Notes: a model not told the origin generated them from the letters alone. A stretch of 64,000 bases of DNA from an uncultured Prochlorococcus sp. (GCA_902620895.1 CACNJU010000004.1:46565-110564); one strand, 5' to 3'. Counted from the stretch's first letter, positions 38,130-47,301 are shown. Translations and numbers: made by a program.

Positions 38130-39239
38130 TTAGCATTTTTCTGAGAAATTGCAGGGAAAATCTATCTTTTCCAGAATTCTTTTTAGATTTACATGCTCTT
38201 GAACTAATTGGATAGCATAAGATGCTTTAATCGATTCATGTATTCTGACATGACCAAAAGCTTGTTCAATAATTTCTACCGAGGAAAGAGTATCCAATTC
38301 CACCTTTAAAATTGGCACCTCCAATTCCTCCGCTCTATGAATCATTTGTGACAAAGGGTCTCCTAAACCAGTTAAAATTAAGCATTGAGTCGAAGCCTCT
38401 AAAGCAGCAAGTTGTATATCAGTTCTATCAGCTCCTGTAACTACAGCCATATTTCGTCTTCTTCTGAAAAATTCCATTGCAGAATTTACCCCCATTGCAC
38501 CAATACTTAATGTTTCAACAAGTAATTGATCTTTTTCGGGGCAACAAATTACTTTGGCATCTAGTCTTCTTACAAGCTCACCAACTGTGACACTTCTAAG
38601 CAGTGGTGATTTAGGCATAACCCCAAATACTTCAATATCCAGATCTTTAAGAGAAGGTATTATTTCATTTTTAACTTTTTCGACTTCTTGCGGCAACACT
38701 CCGTTCAATACAACTCCAGCCAATTTCTCACCTAATTGTTTTTTCGCATCAAGTAATGCATCCACGCTTTTACAATCTTCCCATAAATTCACAATTAAAA
38801 CTTTCGCATCTAAATCACTAGCTAGTTGTGGAAGGCTTAAGCCATAAATCATACCTTCATGCAGACTTCCTGCTGCCTCTAAAATATTCAGGCCTTCAAA
38901 ATTATCTTTAACTAATTCTTTAATTTGATTATAACCCTTTCCTGGGAGTAAGTCTTTATTAAAGATTCTTTTTTCAGCTGATATATTATCCAATAATCCT
39001 ACTGAAGAAATTAAATTCTCCTCTTTGATATCTAATGTAGATCCAATAAACTTAACATCATCATCTATTAATCCTTCATAAGACATTGAAGGAAGATTAG
39101 TAAGTTCAATACATGTTGCCAGCGGTTTTCCAATGCGTACTTTTTTTTTCTCCTGTATAAGTCTTTTTGCTATCCCTAGAACCATTGCAGACTTACCACT
39201 AAATGGCTCACATGAACCAATTAACAATATATCGCTCAT
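38130..39239 (-). CDS. BioD-like/DRTGG-domain protein (phosphotransacetylase N-terminal half)
   Basis: This 369-residue protein has a P-loop (GSCEPFSGKSAMVLGIAKRL) in a BioD/CobQ-like domain, followed by a DRTGG domain (AVVTGADRTDIQLAALE). These two domains form the regulatory N-terminus of long phosphotransacetylases. The catalytic PTA domain is absent. So it cannot make acetyl-CoA itself, and may sense nucleotides or partner another protein. Databases often name it 'phosphotransacetylase family'. Confidence 0.8.
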   Translation of the reverse strand: MSDILLIGSCEPFSGKSAMVLGIAKRLIQEKKKVRIGKPLATCIELTNLPSMSYEGLIDDDVKFIGSTLDIKEENLISSVGLLDNISAEKRIFNKDLLPGKGYNQIKELVKDNFEGLNILEAAGSLHEGMIYGLSLPQLASDLDAKVLIVNLWEDCKSVDALLDAKKQLGEKLAGVVLNGVLPQEVEKVKNEIIPSLKDLDIEVFGVMPKSPLLRSVTVGELVRRLDAKVICCPEKDQLLVETLSIGAMGVNSAMEFFRRRRNMAVVTGADRTDIQLAALEASTQCLILTGLGDPLSQMIHRAEELEVPILKVELDTLSSVEIIEQAFGHVRIHESIKASYAIQLVQEHVNLKRILEKIDFPCNFSEKC

Positions 39240-39383
39240 AATTAGTAAAGTTATCTATCAATAGGTTCAAGATAATATTTTTTTGATAACTAAACAAATA
39301 TTTATTTATGAGTTTTAATCAAATAAAAAAATAATTTTTTTGGTAAATTTTAATTATTTGGTATTTCATCAAAATCTAGGAAA

Positions 39384-40103
39384 ATGATAAATTTAACCAA
39401 AAACGAAAAAACTATAGGGATTACTGGAGCCTCAGGTGCGCTAGGCAGAGAATTAACAAAGTTGTTTCGTCAAAAAGGGTACAAAGTGATTGGATTTACA
39501 CATAGTAAAACTAATCATGAAATAAATCTTGAATCTCCAAATAAATGGATTAAGTGGAAATGTGGGAAGGAATCGTCATTAAAAAAACAATTAAAAAAGA
39601 TAGATATTTTAATTTTGAACCATGGTATCTATGATTTGAGTCGAGAAAATTCTAACTATGAAAACTCAATAGAGATAAATGCACTAAGCAAATTCAAATT
39701 CTTAAATTTATTTGAAGATATTGCTATTAACTGTAATTCACAAATAAAAAAAGAGATTTGGATAAACACGTCTGAAGCAGAACTATTACCAGCTCTAAAT
39801 CCCTCATATGAGATTAGTAAATCCCTCATTGGTCAATTAGTTTCTTTCAAAAAAAATCTTCTAGACAAAAATACAAAGAAAAAATTAATAATAAAAAAAA
39901 TTATATTAGGGCCTTTTAAATCAGAACTAAATCCTATAGGAATAATGAGTCCAAAATTTGTTTCAAAAAAAATTTATGATTTAGCCAATTCAAAAAATTA
40001 TTTAATAATAATTAGTCCAAACCCCTTAACATATCTAATTTTTCCATTGAAAGAATTTTTTAATTTTTTGTATTGCCAAATTATCTATAAGTACAAATCT
40101 TAG
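39384..40103 (+). CDS. Short-chain dehydrogenase/reductase family protein
   Basis: This 239-residue Rossmann protein begins with GITGASGALGRELTKLFRQKG, the SDR dinucleotide motif. LILNHGIYD and NTSEAELLPALNPSYEISKSLIG follow; the YxxxK pair can be placed at YEISK. It is shorter and less conserved than classical SDRs. The substrate is not evident. Its stop is 3 bases from the map stop, convergent. Confidence 0.75.
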   Translation: MINLTKNEKTIGITGASGALGRELTKLFRQKGYKVIGFTHSKTNHEINLESPNKWIKWKCGKESSLKKQLKKIDILILNHGIYDLSRENSNYENSIEINALSKFKFLNLFEDIAINCNSQIKKEIWINTSEAELLPALNPSYEISKSLIGQLVSFKKNLLDKNTKKKLIIKKIILGPFKSELNPIGIMSPKFVSKKIYDLANSKNYLIIISPNPLTYLIFPLKEFFNFLYCQIIYKYKS

Positions 40104-40106
40104 TTT

Positions 40107-40946
40107 CTAGAAATCTCTATCTGTCAATATTTCTATACCATCTTTTAAAACAACTATTGTATGCTCCCATTGAGCAGATAATTTTCCATCTTTTGTTATT
40201 ACAGTCCATCTATCCTCTAATGTTTTGCAAAATTTATTCCCTTCATTAACGATAGGTTCCACAGCTAATGTCATTCCTTCACGAAGGACGACGTTGGGTA
40301 ATTCTTTGGTCCGAAAATTAAATACCGATGGTTCTTCATGCAGATTTCTTCCAACTCCATGACCCGTATAATCTTCCACAACACTGAAGCCATTTTTTAA
40401 AACAATATCTTCGATTTCTCCAGCCACCTCAAGAAGTGTATTTCCTGCTTTGATTTTCGAAAGGCCTGCATACAATGCTTTATGCGCTACATCACTAAGC
40501 TTTTGAGCCTTTGGACTAACTTCTCCCACACAAATAGTTATGCAACTGTCACCATGGAAGCCATTTAAATATGCACCTGTATCAATTTTAACTAAGTCAC
40601 CATTTTTAATTATTTTATTTTTATTCGGTATTCCATGGACAACCTCATTATTAATACTAGAACAAATACTAGCGGGGAAACCATGGTAACCCTTAAAACT
40701 TGGCACAGCCCCAAAACTTTTTATCCTCTTTTCCGCGAAATCATCTAAGTCTTTTGTACTCATTCCAGGTTTAATTAAGTCATTAATTTCCTTTAAAACA
40801 GTTGCTACGATCCTACTAGATTTTTTCATCAAGTTTATTTCACGTGAAGACTTTATTTCTATTCCTCTTCTTCTTTGAATAAAAGGAACTTGATCATTAG
40901 ACTTGAAATTATTTTTATTTAACAAAAGATCTGCAAAATGTCTCAT
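40107..40946 (-). CDS. map: Methionine aminopeptidase
   Basis: This 279-residue M24 peptidase removes the initiator methionine. The metal ligands sit in [15 protein letters not shown], in the [12 protein letters not shown] histidine region, and in the final glutamates (TLAVEPIV and EHTIVV). A non-catalytic N-terminal stretch of about 30 residues precedes the domain, a length often seen in cyanobacterial type I enzymes. Confidence 0.95.
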   Translation of the reverse strand: MRHFADLLLNKNNFKSNDQVPFIQRRRGIEIKSSREINLMKKSSRIVATVLKEINDLIKPGMSTKDLDDFAEKRIKSFGAVPSFKGYHGFPASICSSINNEVVHGIPNKNKIIKNGDLVKIDTGAYLNGFHGDSCITICVGEVSPKAQKLSDVAHKALYAGLSKIKAGNTLLEVAGEIEDIVLKNGFSVVEDYTGHGVGRNLHEEPSVFNFRTKELPNVVLREGMTLAVEPIVNEGNKFCKTLEDRWTVITKDGKLSAQWEHTIVVLKDGIEILTDRDF

Positions 40947-41041
40947 TGGAATAAATAATAGTAATAGGCAAACATTTTTAAAGTAGCCATTATGATCTCG
41001 GCTATCTTAAATCTATCAATAACGATAGGTAAGAAACAAAA

Positions 41042-41350
41042 ATGAAATTTTTACTTAATTCTAGGCAATTTCATAAGGCTTTGGCGCCTTGGGTTTTTCT
41101 TCCATTGCTTATATCTTCAATTACCGGTCTTCTTTATAGGGTTTCAAAAGATTTATTAGGTTACTCTAGAGAACAAGTGCATTGGTTAATGTCTCTCCAT
41201 GAGGGAGAATGGCTTGGCGATAATGGGGAATTAATATACGTAATATTGAATTCCCTTGGAGTATTATGGATGCTCATAACGGGATTCCAAATGTTTTCAA
41301 AAACAATTTCATTTACCAAAAAGGTTACTAAAGGCGAGTCAAAAGGTTAA
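41042..41350 (+). CDS. PepSY-like small membrane protein
   Basis: This 102-residue protein has two membrane segments (about 15-31 and 64-83) joined by a short polar loop with HWLMSLHEGEWLGDNGE. It resembles the start of PepSY-associated membrane proteins. The function is not known. It is 31 bases upstream of rplS and in the same direction. Confidence 0.65.
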   Translation: MKFLLNSRQFHKALAPWVFLPLLISSITGLLYRVSKDLLGYSREQVHWLMSLHEGEWLGDNGELIYVILNSLGVLWMLITGFQMFSKTISFTKKVTKGESKG

Positions 41351-41381
41351 GATATAGAACTTGTAGGACAAAAAGACCATC

Positions 41382-41852
41382 ATGGCCAAAGAGAAACAAG
41401 AGAATGAATTAGAAACCGGTATTCATACTGAAGCATCAGTTGATGTTGCAGTCGAAAAAAAAGAAAAAAACATGGTTTCCAAAAATACCCAAACCTTAAA
41501 AGCATCACAACTTATTAAGGAATTTGAGAATGAACAATTAAAAAAAGAATTCCCCGAAATTTATGTTGGGGACACAGTTAAAGTTGGAGTAAAAATTACA
41601 GAAGGTAATAAAGAAAGAGTCCAACCTTATGAAGGTGTTGTCATTGCAAAAAGGCATGGAGGTATAAATCAGACTATTACAGTTAGAAGAATTTTTCAGG
41701 GTATAGGTGTTGAAAGAGTATTTATGCTACATAGTCCACAGGTTGCCTCTCTAAAAGTTGAACGTAGAGGTAAAGTAAGAAGGGCTAAGTTATTCTATCT
41801 AAGAGATAGAGTAGGAAAAGCTACTCGCGTTAAACAACGCTTTGATCGATAA
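41382..41852 (+). CDS. rplS: 50S ribosomal protein L19
   Basis: This 156-residue L19 has the usual core ([52 protein letters not shown]). Before the core lies an acidic, lysine-rich extension of about 40 residues, which makes it longer than the E. coli protein. The extension lies outside the conserved domain. tRNA-Trp follows 53 bases downstream. Confidence 0.96.
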   Translation: MAKEKQENELETGIHTEASVDVAVEKKEKNMVSKNTQTLKASQLIKEFENEQLKKEFPEIYVGDTVKVGVKITEGNKERVQPYEGVVIAKRHGGINQTITVRRIFQGIGVERVFMLHSPQVASLKVERRGKVRRAKLFYLRDRVGKATRVKQRFDR

Positions 41853-41890
41853 AGTTGTAAATTAATCAACCTTTTGGTCACAAAGGCGCT

Positions 41891-41896
41891 TATAAT
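41891..41896 (+). promoter_or_regulatory. -10 box before tRNA-Trp
   Basis: A perfect TATAAT lies 10 bases before the mature 5' end of tRNA-Trp. No good -35 element is seen at the usual distance. It is the likely start region for the tRNA transcript. Confidence 0.5.
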
Positions 41897-41905
41897 TATT
41901 TAAAT

Positions 41906-41978
41906 GCGTCGTTAGTTCAGTTGGTAGAACGCAGGTCTCCAAAACCTGATGTCGGGGGTTCAAGTCCTCCACGACGCG
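41906..41978 (+). tRNA. trnW: tRNA-Trp (CCA)
   Basis: A complete cloverleaf can be drawn. The acceptor stem is GCGTCGT paired with ACGACGC, with discriminator G. The D stem is GTTC/GAAC. The anticodon stem is CAGGT/ACCTG with loop CTCCAAA, so the anticodon is CCA at 41939-41941. The T stem is GGGGG/CCTCC with TTCAAGT loop. CCA is not encoded. Confidence 0.97.
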
Positions 41979-42012
41979 TTTGATCAACATTTTGTAAATC
42001 ATTTTTCATAAG

Positions 42013-42207
42013 ATGGAGTTAGATCTTCAACCTGGGGACGTAGTAAAAGTCCTCGAATCAGCAGCTTTGGGATGGGTTCGTGCAAGAGTCATCAGAGTTA
42101 AGTCTGGTGGAAGAGTTGTCGTACAAAGTGACCAAGGCAGAGAATTTACCGCTAGAGGCAACCAAGTTAGGTTGATAGAACCTGCAGGTTTTAGACCTCA
42201 AAAATAA
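42013..42207 (+). CDS. Hyperconserved small picocyanobacterial protein (PSHCP-like)
   Basis: The product is 64 residues, basic, all-beta by appearance, with DLQPGDVVKV, RARVIRVKSGGRVVVQS and ARGNQVRLI, suggesting a small SH3/Tudor-like barrel. It sits between tRNA-Trp and tRNA-Asp, with gltX next. From memory, a protein at this locus is identical or nearly so across Prochlorococcus and marine Synechococcus and has been linked to the ribosome; I could not check this. Direct function is unknown. The opposite-strand reading frame is a shadow. Confidence 0.8.
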   Translation: MELDLQPGDVVKVLESAALGWVRARVIRVKSGGRVVVQSDQGREFTARGNQVRLIEPAGFRPQK

Positions 42208-42328
42208 ATAGTTGTAAGTATTAAAGCAGCTATAAAACTTACTATTTCTGTAAATCCTCAAATTAATAAACTTTTTTTATTACAACACCATTAATTAAGT
42301 ATTATTATCTGATAATTTTAAGAGTGAT

Positions 42329-42347
42329 GTTCTAATAAACTTAGAAC
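42329..42347 (+). repeat. Inverted repeat just before tRNA-Asp
   Basis: GTTCTAA (42329-42335) and TTAGAAC (42341-42347) are perfect reverse complements around a 5-base loop. It ends 7 bases before the tRNA 5' end, so it may be an operator or a leader hairpin read by RNase P. It is only seven pairs long. Confidence 0.4.
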
Positions 42348-42354
42348 AAAATTT

Positions 42355-42428
42355 GGGACCGTAGTTCAACTGGTTAGAGCACCGCCCTGTCACGGCGGAA
42401 GTTGCGGGTTCGAATCCCGTCGGTCCCG
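42355..42428 (+). tRNA. trnD: tRNA-Asp (GTC)
   Basis: A complete cloverleaf can be drawn. The acceptor stem is GGGACCG with CGGTCCC and discriminator G. The anticodon stem is CCGCC/GGCGG with loop CTGTCAC, giving GTC at 42389-42391. The T stem is GCGGG/CCCGT with TTCGAAT loop. CCA is not encoded. gltX starts 17 bases later. Confidence 0.97.
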
Positions 42429-42445
42429 TTTTTTCTAAAAGAAAT

Positions 42446-43885
42446 TTGGAAAAACGTTTAAGATTAGCCCCAAGTCCAACAGGTTTATTTCATATTGGTA
42501 CAGCCCGAACAGCATTATTCAACTGGTTGTATGCTCAAAAAATAGGCGGAAAATTTCTGATCAGAATAGAAGATACAGATTTTCTTCGATCTAAATCTAA
42601 ATACACAGACAATATATTAGAAGGTCTGAAATGGCTTGGACTTAAATGGGATGAAGAACCTATCAAGCAAAGTGAGCGAATATCAATTCACAAAAGTTAC
42701 ATCAAAAAGCTTTTAGAATCTGGAGCTGCATATAGGTGCTTTGCTACAGAAGATGAGATTTCTAAATTAAGAGAAGAACAAAAAAAGAAAGGCTTACCTC
42801 CAAAACATGATAATAGACACAGAAATCTTTCAAAAGAAGAAATAGAAACATTCATATCCCAAGGGAGGACTTCAGTAATAAGGTTTAAGATTGATGAAAA
42901 AATTCAAATTACTTGGGTTGATCAGATAAGAGGTGAAATCAAATGGCAAGGGAAGGACTTGGGGGGTGATTTAGTTTTGTCAAGAAGGGCAAAAAATTAT
43001 GAGATTGGAGATCCTTTGTATAATCTTGCAGTTGTGATTGATGATAATTTTATGAATATTACTCATGTTGTAAGGGGTGAAGACCATATCTCGAACACTG
43101 CAAAACAAATATTGATTTATAAAGCATTAAATTTCAAGTTGCCAAATTTTTCACATACGCCCTTAATACTTAACAGTGAAGGAAAAAAATTATCTAAAAG
43201 AGATAGCGTTACTTCAATCGATGAATTTAGAGATATGGGATATTTACCTGAAGCCTTATCAAATTATATGGCATTTTTAGGATGGTCTCCAAAATCTTCT
43301 GACAGTGAAATACTTTCACTTGATGAAATATCTGAAATTTTTGACTTATCAGAAATAAATAAAGCGGGAGGTAAATTCAGTTGGGAAAAACTCAACTGGA
43401 TGAATTCTCAATATATAAAAAAAATGGAATCAATAAAGTTAAGTGGGATCATAAAGAAATACTGGGAAGATAATGATTGGGTACCTCCATCTCAAGAATG
43501 GGCTCATAAGCTTGCAATTTTACTAAGAGACTCTATGACTCTTTTAAAAGATGCCATTGATCAATCAAGACCATTTTTCTTAATCCCTACAATTCAAAAA
43601 GATGGTCAAGATTTTCTAGAAAACAAGGATAGCAAATTATCTTTAAAACTAATCTTAAATTATTTAACTGAGGAAGATATTACAAAACTAGATAAAAAGA
43701 AAGCCAAAGAAATATTAAACGAAATCTCAAAAATGCATAATATTAAAAAAGGAATATTAATGAAATCATTAAGAGTAGCCTTTTTTGGATCTCTAAGTGG
43801 ACCGGATTTAATTCAAAGTTGGGAGCTTTTCTCAGAGAGTAAAACTGATATATCTCGAATTGAAAGATGTCTTAAATCAAATTAA
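42446..43885 (+). CDS. gltX: Glutamyl-tRNA synthetase
   Basis: This 479-residue class I synthetase charges tRNA-Glu, which also feeds tetrapyrrole synthesis through glutamyl-tRNA reductase. The HIGH motif is HIGTA (17-21), and the KMSKS motif reads KLSKR near 250. The start is TTG, since the first conserved residues (MEKRLRLAPSPTG) begin there. It follows tRNA-Asp closely and is convergent with the antiporter, 2 bases apart. Confidence 0.96.
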   Translation: MEKRLRLAPSPTGLFHIGTARTALFNWLYAQKIGGKFLIRIEDTDFLRSKSKYTDNILEGLKWLGLKWDEEPIKQSERISIHKSYIKKLLESGAAYRCFATEDEISKLREEQKKKGLPPKHDNRHRNLSKEEIETFISQGRTSVIRFKIDEKIQITWVDQIRGEIKWQGKDLGGDLVLSRRAKNYEIGDPLYNLAVVIDDNFMNITHVVRGEDHISNTAKQILIYKALNFKLPNFSHTPLILNSEGKKLSKRDSVTSIDEFRDMGYLPEALSNYMAFLGWSPKSSDSEILSLDEISEIFDLSEINKAGGKFSWEKLNWMNSQYIKKMESIKLSGIIKKYWEDNDWVPPSQEWAHKLAILLRDSMTLLKDAIDQSRPFFLIPTIQKDGQDFLENKDSKLSLKLILNYLTEEDITKLDKKKAKEILNEISKMHNIKKGILMKSLRVAFFGSLSGPDLIQSWELFSESKTDISRIERCLKSN

Positions 43886-43887
43886 AT

Positions 43888-45084
43888 TTAATTTTTTTGT
43901 TCTAATTCAAGTCTATTAGCCAATGGTTTAGCTGAAAGACCTTGGATTCCAACTGTCATTAATATAGTAAGAAAAACTAAACCTTGGAGACGGCCAGCCC
44001 CAAGAATACCAGCCTGCTCTAATCTGATTGAAAAAAGAGAAGCTACCGCCGCAGTGACAATACCTCTTGGGGCTAACCATGCTAAAAATATTTTTTCTTT
44101 TAAGTTCAATTCTTTTCCCACCGTTGCTATCCATATAGAAATAGGACGAACAATTACCATCAACATAAAAACGCAAACAACTCCTCCCCAGCCAAGCGGA
44201 CTTAATTCACCCCAAGAAACGTCAGCAGCCAAAAGAGGAAAAAGAACTGTTATTGCTAATTGAGCTAATTCACCTATTAGATTATCCAATCTCTCCTTAT
44301 CTATAACTTCTCTTTTGCCTACAATAAAACCTGCTGCGACAGAAGCCGGTAAGCCTGATTCTGGCAACAAATATTCGCAAATTCCATACACAAGAAAAAT
44401 AAATCCAAGGGTAACTTGAAGCTCTATACCAAATGAGGCTTCATTTTTTATTTTTTTTAAAATTTCTGATAGTAACCATCCTGCACTTAATCCGATTAAG
44501 ACTCCTCCACCTAGTCTTTGCATTAATGCTATAAATACATCGTTAATCCCACGTAGGTCACCTAAAGTAAGCTCTAAAAGCAGTAATGCCAGCACTGCGC
44601 CAATTGGTTCAAGCAACAACCCCTCAGCTTTTAAAACTTCCGAAAGAGGGGAAGCTAATTTTATTTGTTCCACTAATGGAGATACAACTGTTGGTCCAGT
44701 AGCTAGAACGATGGCACTATATATTCCTGCAACTTGCCATGAAAGACCTGCCAGCCAATGAGCAATAAAAATTCCAGCTGATAATGAAATAAAAAGTCTT
44801 ACTAGTGAAATTTTTAAAACAGTATTTCTTATATTCCCCTCAGGCAGTTTCAAATTTAGACCCCCTTCAAATAGAACCAAACAGACTAGAAGCCCCACAA
44901 TGGTTTCAAGCCCTTGTCCAAGATCTAAAGGCTCAACCAGTCCAAAACCTGATCTTCCTATAAGTAATCCAGAAAGCAATAAAATAACAACACTGGGGAA
45001 ACCTGTTAAAGAAGAAAATAATCGAGCACAAGCACCTGCGAATACAGTTATTCCCCAAAGTAATCCAAGCCTTTCAGGCGTCAT
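43888..45084 (-). CDS. Cation:proton antiporter, CPA-type (NhaP-like)
   Basis: This 398-residue membrane protein has about twelve hydrophobic segments. The conserved ATGPTVVSPLVEQ and ESGLPASVAAGF segments fit the Na+(K+)/H+ antiporter exchanger domain. There is no C-terminal regulatory domain. It exchanges sodium or potassium for protons; the ion cannot be assigned. It follows the hli gene on the same strand after 163 bases. Confidence 0.88.
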   Translation of the reverse strand: MTPERLGLLWGITVFAGACARLFSSLTGFPSVVILLLSGLLIGRSGFGLVEPLDLGQGLETIVGLLVCLVLFEGGLNLKLPEGNIRNTVLKISLVRLFISLSAGIFIAHWLAGLSWQVAGIYSAIVLATGPTVVSPLVEQIKLASPLSEVLKAEGLLLEPIGAVLALLLLELTLGDLRGINDVFIALMQRLGGGVLIGLSAGWLLSEILKKIKNEASFGIELQVTLGFIFLVYGICEYLLPESGLPASVAAGFIVGKREVIDKERLDNLIGELAQLAITVLFPLLAADVSWGELSPLGWGGVVCVFMLMVIVRPISIWIATVGKELNLKEKIFLAWLAPRGIVTAAVASLFSIRLEQAGILGAGRLQGLVFLTILMTVGIQGLSAKPLANRLELEQKN

Positions 45085-45247
45085 AAAAATTTATACATAA
45101 TAGAATTTTTATTATTTTGATTAAATCAACAATCTTATCTGAAGTCCAATAATTACAATACTTTTTAATTTAATTAATCACCTAAATATGAACAATTCTT
45201 ACTACATCTCTCAAAAATACTTTTAAGTCAAATAAAACTTATTTCTA

Positions 45248-45424
45248 TTAAGAAAATTGGCTTATTAAAGCAATAATTATAAAAATAATTCCTATACCAA
45301 CAGTTGCCATCCTCCCATTCCATATTTCAGCTTGAGGGGTAAAACCTCTTTTCCACAAATTCAATTCCTTTTTATCCACGAAGTTTTTTGTTTCTTTTAT
45401 CTCGATTTTAGGTTGTTTGTTCAT
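45248..45424 (-). CDS. hli: High-light-inducible protein (Hli), short open frame
   Basis: This 58-residue protein starts at ATG 45424 and ends at TAA 45248. It has the Hli signature: WKRGFTPQAEIWNGRMATVG (residues 24-43), which includes the chlorophyll-binding ExxNGR pattern, and one membrane helix (about 44-54). Hli proteins bind chlorophyll and carotenoid and protect photosystem assembly under high light. It lies 5 bases downstream of tsaD on the same strand. It is below the size cut-off of many gene callers. Confidence 0.93.
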   Translation of the reverse strand: MNKQPKIEIKETKNFVDKKELNLWKRGFTPQAEIWNGRMATVGIGIIFIIIALISQFS

Positions 45425-45429
45425 TGAAG

Positions 45430-46500
45430 TTAAAAAGGGGGGTCTTCTTCATAAAGAGTATTTGCTTGTTCAATTGATAGTCTTCCTGCGACACCTAATT
45501 TAAGAGAACTAAAATGATCCTTAAATTTGATCCTGAACAACGCCGCTGCTCCAATCATTGCCGCATTATCTGTGCAAAGATCAAGTGGAGCTAAATGAAC
45601 TTTAATAGATTTTTTACTGGCTTCACTAATCATCATTTTTCTTAATGTATTGTTAGCTGCCACTCCTCCAACTACAACAACATTATCCAAGCTATGATCT
45701 TCCGCGCATTTTATTGTTCTTTCTACCAAGACCTCTGCCACTACTCTCTCAAAACTTGCAGCAATATCAGGAATTGGGATGGTATCCCCATCCAAATTTA
45801 TTCTCTCAACTAATCTTAATACGGCAGTTTTTAGACCACTAAAGGAGAAATCATATTTAAGAAATCCACCTTTTTTATCAGAAATCCTACATTTTGGTAA
45901 ATTAAATTTCATTGAATCCCCATTTTTAGCAATCTTTTCAATTGCCGGTCCTCCTGGATAACTCAGACCCAATAGTCTTCCAACTTTATCAAAGGCTTCT
46001 CCAGCAGCATCATCAAAACTTTTCCCAAGTCTCTGCATTCCCCTTCTATCATCAACCTTTATCAATTCAGTATGTCCGCCGCTAACGAGTAATGTAAGAA
46101 AAGATTTCTTTGGATAGTTTTCTGAAAATAGAATTGAAGATAAATGCCCCTCCAAATGATGAATTCCCAAAAATGGTTTTGAATGTAACATGCAAAGTGA
46201 TCTCGCAGTTATAGAACCAACTCGTAAACAACCAACTAATCCTGGAGCTACAGTTGATGCAATATAGTCAACCTCCTCAATTTTGATTTTTGATTCTTCT
46301 AAAGCTTTATCTAAAACAAAAGGTAATAACTCTAAGTGCTTTCTAGCTGCAAGTTCAGGCACAACACCCCCCCATTTTGAATGATCTTCAATTTGTGATG
46401 CAATTATATTTGAATGTATTTTGAAAGTATCGCCAATATTAGAGACTATTGAGACAGATGTCTCATCACAACTTGTTTCAATAGCTAAAACTTTATGCAT
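45430..46500 (-). CDS. tsaD: tRNA threonylcarbamoyladenosine transferase TsaD
   Basis: This 356-residue protein adds threonylcarbamoyl to A37 of tRNAs reading ANN codons. It has the ASKHA fold with the start VLAIETSCDETSVSI, the metal motif HHLEGH, the LLVSGGHTEL loop and the late GGVAANN. Normal length for the family. It is the first gene of the tsaD-hli pair. Confidence 0.95.
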   Translation of the reverse strand: MHKVLAIETSCDETSVSIVSNIGDTFKIHSNIIASQIEDHSKWGGVVPELAARKHLELLPFVLDKALEESKIKIEEVDYIASTVAPGLVGCLRVGSITARSLCMLHSKPFLGIHHLEGHLSSILFSENYPKKSFLTLLVSGGHTELIKVDDRRGMQRLGKSFDDAAGEAFDKVGRLLGLSYPGGPAIEKIAKNGDSMKFNLPKCRISDKKGGFLKYDFSFSGLKTAVLRLVERINLDGDTIPIPDIAASFERVVAEVLVERTIKCAEDHSLDNVVVVGGVAANNTLRKMMISEASKKSIKVHLAPLDLCTDNAAMIGAAALFRIKFKDHFSSLKLGVAGRLSIEQANTLYEEDPPF

Positions 46501-46566
46501 TTTTGATTCAACTTGTTCTATTTTAATATTAATTTCTTACTTAACACACTTTAAAGGAATTTAAGA

Positions 46567-47130
46567 TTGCAACTTATGAAATTCTTTTTTTCAATCATAA
46601 CCTCAGTTTTTCTGTTCCTAGGAATTACTCCAATTGCTCTAGCTGCTAATGGACCCACTCTAAATGCAGACAGAGCTAGTACAGAATATACTGCCTCAGC
46701 CCTCACAAAGTGCTCTGAAAACCCTAAATTCATTGAGAGAGCAAATTCTGCAACTACTCAAAAAGATATAGCAAGATTTGAAAGATACGGGAAAGCATCA
46801 TGCGGAGATGATGGTCTTCCACATTTAATTATCGGTCCTCCTCTTGAGCCATGGGGAGCCCTTTTAAATAGAGGTCATGAAGGAGATTTACTTATTCCAG
46901 GAGTATTGTTCATTTACATTGCTGGAATTATAGGCTGGTCCGGAAGAGAGTATCTGATTGAATCAAAAAAGACTAAGAATCCAGCAGATCTTGAAATCAT
47001 TATTGACCTAGACTTAGCCAGAAAATGTCTTGTTAAAGGAGCGCAATGGCCTCTTCTTGCTAATAAACAAGGTAGAAATGGAGATTTAAGAGAGAAGGAT
47101 AATAATATTACACTTAATGGTCCTCGCTAA
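46567..47130 (+). CDS. psaF: Photosystem I subunit III (PsaF)
   Basis: This protein of about 187 residues is the lumenal-side plastocyanin/cytochrome c6 docking subunit of photosystem I. It has an N-terminal signal peptide cleaved near IALAANGP, an FERYGKASCGDDGLPHLI segment and a C-terminal membrane helix. The TTG at 46567 has AAGGA 8 bases before it. The ATG at 46576 has that sequence 17 bases away. I therefore favour the TTG. psaJ follows 30 bases downstream. Confidence 0.95.
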   Translation: MQLMKFFFSIITSVFLFLGITPIALAANGPTLNADRASTEYTASALTKCSENPKFIERANSATTQKDIARFERYGKASCGDDGLPHLIIGPPLEPWGALLNRGHEGDLLIPGVLFIYIAGIIGWSGREYLIESKKTKNPADLEIIIDLDLARKCLVKGAQWPLLANKQGRNGDLREKDNNITLNGPR

Positions 47131-47160
47131 ATTTCCCAAAAAAAAACTTTCATAAAACAA

Positions 47161-47295
47161 ATGTTCAAAATTCTAAACACAAAATTTGTCAGATCTGCCC
47201 CAGTAGTAGCAGCAATTTGGCTTAGTCTTACAGCTGGAATAATTATTGAGTTTAATAGGTTTTTCCCAGATTTATTATTCCATCCAATGAGCTGA
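47161..47295 (+). CDS. psaJ: Photosystem I subunit IX (PsaJ), short open frame
   Basis: This 44-residue single-helix protein starts at ATG 47161 and ends at TGA 47295. Its sequence includes [28 protein letters not shown], cited here only by its ends: SAPVVAAIW at 12-20 and EFNRFFPD at 29-36. These are the conserved PsaJ parts. PsaJ stabilises PsaF in photosystem I. It follows psaF in the usual operon, and a strong hairpin ends the transcript. Confidence 0.95.
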   Translation: MFKILNTKFVRSAPVVAAIWLSLTAGIIIEFNRFFPDLLFHPMS

Positions 47296-47301
47296 TAAAA
47301 G

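Noticed and set aside
42058..42261. Reverse-strand open frame opposite the hyperconserved small protein
   Set aside because: It overlaps a conserved forward gene and has no known domain.
43871..43894. Palindrome AAATTAAATTTAATTT between gltX and the antiporter as a terminator
   Set aside because: The stem has no G-C pair, so it is unlikely to terminate transcription.
45085..45247. Small gene in the spacer between the antiporter and hli
   Set aside because: The best forward frame has only 12 codons and there is no frame of note on the reverse strand.
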